Positions 6,229 to 8,533 of a stretch of DNA of 8,533 bases are shown piece by piece; positions within the stretch are counted from its first letter, which is position 1; each line of letters starts with the position of its first letter. Source of the stretch: Flavobacteriales bacterium UBA3431 (GTDB taxonomy: Bacteria > Bacteroidota > Bacteroidia > Flavobacteriales > Schleiferiaceae). The position numbers and the translations under genes are program-made. The stretch covers positions 45,675-54,207 of the forward strand of contig DFSS01000048.1 of assembly GCA_002381225.1 (NCBI GenBank), read 5' to 3'. The notes beneath the pieces are model-generated. The model had not been told where the DNA came from and did not search any database. It worked only from the letters and a program-made list of their open reading frames with translations.

Positions 6229-7676
6229 GCACCCCCCTGTATGGCATTGATGCCCTGCACTTTGCCTTACCTCGTTTGTCGCTCCCGATTGGGGCGCTGG
6301 CCGAAGCGCGCGGCATCGAAACAGATAAGTTGAGGTTTGGACTAGGTCTGGAGTCGATGGCCGTTTGTGACATCGATGAAGACGTCGTTACCCTTGGTGC
6401 GGAGGCTGCATGGAATTTGCTACAACGTGCCGGAATAAAGCCCGATGAATTGGGCCGAATTTACCTGGGAACTGAGTCCTCTGTAGACGCAGCGAAGCCC
6501 TCGGCCACATACATCCATGGATTGCTGGAACAACGCTGGGCTGCGGAGCATGGCCCCCGCGCTCTAGCACATTGCGATGCATTGGACATGACGTTTGCCT
6601 GTGTAGGAGGAGTAGATGCCTTGCAGAACTCCTTGGATTGGGTCCGCGCGGGACAGGGCCGAAAGGCTTTAGTCGTCGCTTCCGATGTGGCAAAATACGC
6701 CCCGGGTAGCCCAGGGGAATACACTCAAGGCGCTGGAGCTGTCGCGATGTTGGTCACAGAATCTCCGCGCATTCTGGCCATAGACACGGACTTCGCTGTC
6801 GCAGTAGAAAGTGTCAGCGACTTCTTCAAACCCCGACGCAGCTTTTCAAAGCGGGCCCTACTTCAAGAAGCGGCGGCTCTCTTGGGAACTACGCTTTCGG
6901 ACGAGGAGGCTGAAGCGCGGGTGGCACAGGCTACAGAGGGCTTTTGGGGCACGCCCGAAGTACACATTGATCAGTTTCTGGAGCACCCCATTTTTGATGG
7001 TCCCTACTCGAATGATTGCTACGTAGGCCGTGTCAGCGAAGCCTTGCATGCCTACCAAAAGCTTTCGGGGCATTTGGTCTTGCGCGATTGGGAAGCCATG
7101 GTTTTTCACCTCCCCTATGCCTTTCAAGGACGCCGGATGTGGGCCGAAATCGCCCTCGAGCTCGTACGTCAGGCAGATCGCCTGCACGAAATCGAAGCGG
7201 CGGTTGGCCAAACCGAAAAAGATGTGGGTGGCGCATCATACTTGGCCAAATTGTGGTCCAAAACACCCCACTATAAAGCCTACGTCAAGGCCTTCATTGC
7301 GCCCGGTGAGCGCGCCTCTCAGCAGATTGGCAACATGTACACCGGATCCATTTTTATGGCGCTTTTGAGCACCTTGATTGACGCACGGATCCAAGAAATA
7401 GACATCACAGGCCGCCGCATTGGCTTCCTTTCATACGGTTCAGGGTCCAAGTCCAAAGTGTTCTCGGGGGTGGTTCAACCAAACTATTTGGACCATTTAG
7501 AAGGTGTACGCCCCTTCGACCATTTGGAACGCCGCACGCAAATTGACTTTGCGACCTACGAGAAGCTGCACCAGCGCGCCCTCATGACTCCCGTGTCGAG
7601 CCCAGCAGGTGCTGTCCTCCAGCATATTGGCAACGAAGGGGTCCAGTACGGGTACCGCACGTACGGCATTGCCTAA
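6225..7676 (+). CDS. mvaS: Hydroxymethylglutaryl-CoA synthase
   Basis: A 483-residue thiolase-fold enzyme that condenses acetyl-CoA with acetoacetyl-CoA to HMG-CoA, the entry to the mevalonate pathway for isoprenoids. The sequence follows bacterial MvaS closely. GTESSVDAAK has the catalytic Glu84, DMTFACVGGVDAL the acyl-carrying Cys126 (bases 6600-6602), and FHLPYAF the catalytic His295. Also present are TQGAGAVAMLV, GNMYTGSIF and SYGSGSKSKVF, which line the CoA and acyl site. The residue before Cys is Phe-Ala rather than the more common Glu-Ala. It is about 95 residues longer than the S. aureus enzyme as I recall it. One insert lies around 206-250, after DFFKPRR, and is helical and Glu/Ala-rich; another lies around 303-360. 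It overlaps the DUF59 gene by 4 bases and precedes DUF2480 by 9 bases. A role in polyketide beta-branching is possible for this family, but no such genes are near. Confidence 0.93.
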   Translation: MSTPLYGIDALHFALPRLSLPIGALAEARGIETDKLRFGLGLESMAVCDIDEDVVTLGAEAAWNLLQRAGIKPDELGRIYLGTESSVDAAKPSATYIHGLLEQRWAAEHGPRALAHCDALDMTFACVGGVDALQNSLDWVRAGQGRKALVVASDVAKYAPGSPGEYTQGAGAVAMLVTESPRILAIDTDFAVAVESVSDFFKPRRSFSKRALLQEAAALLGTTLSDEEAEARVAQATEGFWGTPEVHIDQFLEHPIFDGPYSNDCYVGRVSEALHAYQKLSGHLVLRDWEAMVFHLPYAFQGRRMWAEIALELVRQADRLHEIEAAVGQTEKDVGGASYLAKLWSKTPHYKAYVKAFIAPGERASQQIGNMYTGSIFMALLSTLIDARIQEIDITGRRIGFLSYGSGSKSKVFSGVVQPNYLDHLEGVRPFDHLERRTQIDFATYEKLHQRALMTPVSSPAGAVLQHIGNEGVQYGYRTYGIA

Positions 7677-7685
7677 CTTTAAGTC

Positions 7686-8189
7686 ATGGAGGGAGAAATA
7701 CGAAACCGCGTTGCCGAAAACGAAAGCCTCGTCGTCTTTGACTTGGAGGATTACTTTCCGCCCGTCGGAGTCAAAACGCTTGACCTGGCGCCCCTGGCTG
7801 CGAATGGAATCATCCGCGAATCCGAAGCGCGCGACTTCATCAGTCGCCTAAATCCAGACGAATATGCGGACGCCGTGGTGGCGGTTCAGCTCGATGCCGA
7901 CACGATCATTCCGCAGTGGATTTGGCCCATGGCTGCCGCCCAACTGGCTGAAGATGCCTTGTACATCGGAGCCGGGAGTGAAGCAGACGTTCTCAGCCAG
8001 TATTATGCCCAGCGGTTGAGCCGCCTCGATTGGTCCGCGTTCGCGCATAAAAAAGTACTCTTGAAGGGTTGCGGCCAGTACCCCGTGCCCCCATCCGCCT
8101 ATGTACAAGCTGCTATGCACCTCCGCCTGAGTGCCCAAAAACTGATGTATGGCGAAGCCTGCAGCAATGTCCCTATTTACCGAGGTTAA
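7686..8189 (+). CDS. DUF2480 family protein
   Basis: A 167-residue protein of the uncharacterised family DUF2480, which I know mainly from Bacteroidota, often near suf genes. Recognisable family blocks: the N-terminal MEGEIRNRV, VVFDLEDYFPP (16-26), DTIIPQWIWPMAAAQLA (72-88), LLKGCGQYPVP (125-135) and LMYGEACSNVPIY (153-165). The two Cys, 129 and 159, sit in the two most conserved blocks. No signal peptide or membrane segment is visible, so it is cytosolic. No catalytic motif is recognisable and the function is unknown. Its place in a suf operon suggests a part in Fe-S or sulfur handling, which is inference. The ATG at 7686 is 9 bases after the HMG-CoA synthase stop and gives the usual family N-terminus. 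Confidence 0.92.
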   Translation: MEGEIRNRVAENESLVVFDLEDYFPPVGVKTLDLAPLAANGIIRESEARDFISRLNPDEYADAVVAVQLDADTIIPQWIWPMAAAQLAEDALYIGAGSEADVLSQYYAQRLSRLDWSAFAHKKVLLKGCGQYPVPPSAYVQAAMHLRLSAQKLMYGEACSNVPIYRG

Positions 8190-8198
8190 TTTTGCCCC

Positions 8199-8533
8199 AT
8201 GGAAGCTCCTACGAAGAAGACCGATTTCAGAATTCTCAGCCTGCACCGCCGTATTGAGGCACAGCGCGACGCCATCCTCCATCACGCACTCTATCCAAAG
8301 ATGCAGTCGCTTAAGGAGGTACGCATCTTCATGGAACACCACATCTACGCCGTTTGGGACTTCATGAGCCTGCTCAAGACTCTTCAGCGTGAGCTGACCT
8401 CTGTCGATACAGCATGGGTTCCTACCGAGGACCGGGCGAGCCGAAAGCTCATCAACGAAATTGTGGTCGCCGAAGAGAGCGACGTGGACCTCAATGGTGA
8501 GCCCGCCAGCCATTACGAACTCTACCTCGACGC
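8199..8533 (+). CDS. DUF3050 family protein, 5' part, cut by the window end
   Basis: An open frame begins with ATG at 8199, 9 bases after the DUF2480 stop, and runs off the right edge after about 111 codons. It matches the uncharacterised family DUF3050. The blocks are SLKEVRIFMEHHIYAVWDF (38-55), SLLKTLQRELT (57-67), RKLINEIVVAEESDVD (82-97) and SHYELYLDA (104-112). The helical pattern with Glu46, His47 and His48 followed by an acidic EES-D-D stretch and His105/Glu107 resembles the heme-oxygenase-like fold, where such residues can bind metal. That resemblance is my inference, not a demonstrated function. It is soluble, with no signal peptide. It continues the suf/mvaS operon and is the last gene in view. 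The C-terminal part, probably half or more of the protein, is missing. Confidence 0.88.
   Translation, partial: MEAPTKKTDFRILSLHRRIEAQRDAILHHALYPKMQSLKEVRIFMEHHIYAVWDFMSLLKTLQRELTSVDTAWVPTEDRASRKLINEIVVAEESDVDLNGEPASHYELYLD

Noticed and set aside
7848..8513. Long open frame on the - strand, 221 codons, across the DUF2480 and DUF3050 genes
   Set aside because: It is antisense to two genes with clear family motifs in frame on the + strand, spans their junction, and has no recognisable domain. High G+C makes such frames common here.
1..8533. CRISPR arrays, tRNA or rRNA genes, insertion sequences, attachment sites
   Set aside because: No regularly spaced repeats, cloverleaf-like sequence, transposase motif or flanking direct repeats were seen on either strand.

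Overview
The window looks like a chromosomal segment from an aquatic member of the Bacteroidota, probably near the Flavobacteriales or a related lineage. The grounds are a proteorhodopsin with Met at the spectral-tuning site, a type IX secretion (Por) C-terminal domain, a DUF2480 protein (a family I know mainly from Bacteroidota), and genes with no convincing Shine-Dalgarno sequence. G+C is moderate to high for that group. All gene calls are made by eye from motifs; no database was searched.

Layout. (1) Positions 1-456 hold the 3' part of a proteorhodopsin gene on the + strand, cut by the window edge and closed by a strong GNRA-capped terminator (about 490-518). (2) Positions 517-4176 hold a compact three-gene operon on the - strand. 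Its order of transcription is an exported protein with a T9SS-type C-terminal domain, an exported lipase-like alpha/beta hydrolase, and a beta-propeller lipoprotein. The last gene converges on the rhodopsin gene, and its stop codon lies in the terminator's T-tract. These three proteins are strikingly tryptophan-rich. (3) Positions 4177-4263 are a short divergent intergenic region. (4) Positions 4264-8533 hold a tightly packed + strand operon: sufS, sufE, a DUF59/SufT-like gene, an HMG-CoA synthase gene, a DUF2480 gene, and the start of a DUF3050 gene cut by the right edge.

How the parts fit. SufS takes sulfur from cysteine, SufE relays it, and the DUF59 protein helps mature Fe-S proteins. The SufBCD scaffold is not in this window. 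HMG-CoA synthase is the committed condensation step of the mevalonate route to isoprenoids, and its start codon overlaps the stop of the DUF59 gene. Isoprenoids are the source of carotenoids and of retinal, the rhodopsin chromophore, so a metabolic link to the rhodopsin is plausible, but it is an inference. The rhodopsin fragment also carries a glycine in helix E where many proteorhodopsins have a bulky residue; this is the kind of opening associated with carotenoid antennae.

The best candidates for something undescribed are the tryptophan-rich exported trio and the coupling of an isoprenoid enzyme and two uncharacterised proteins to the Suf genes. No tRNA, rRNA, CRISPR, insertion sequence or attachment site was seen, and no stretch over 300 bases lacks a gene.
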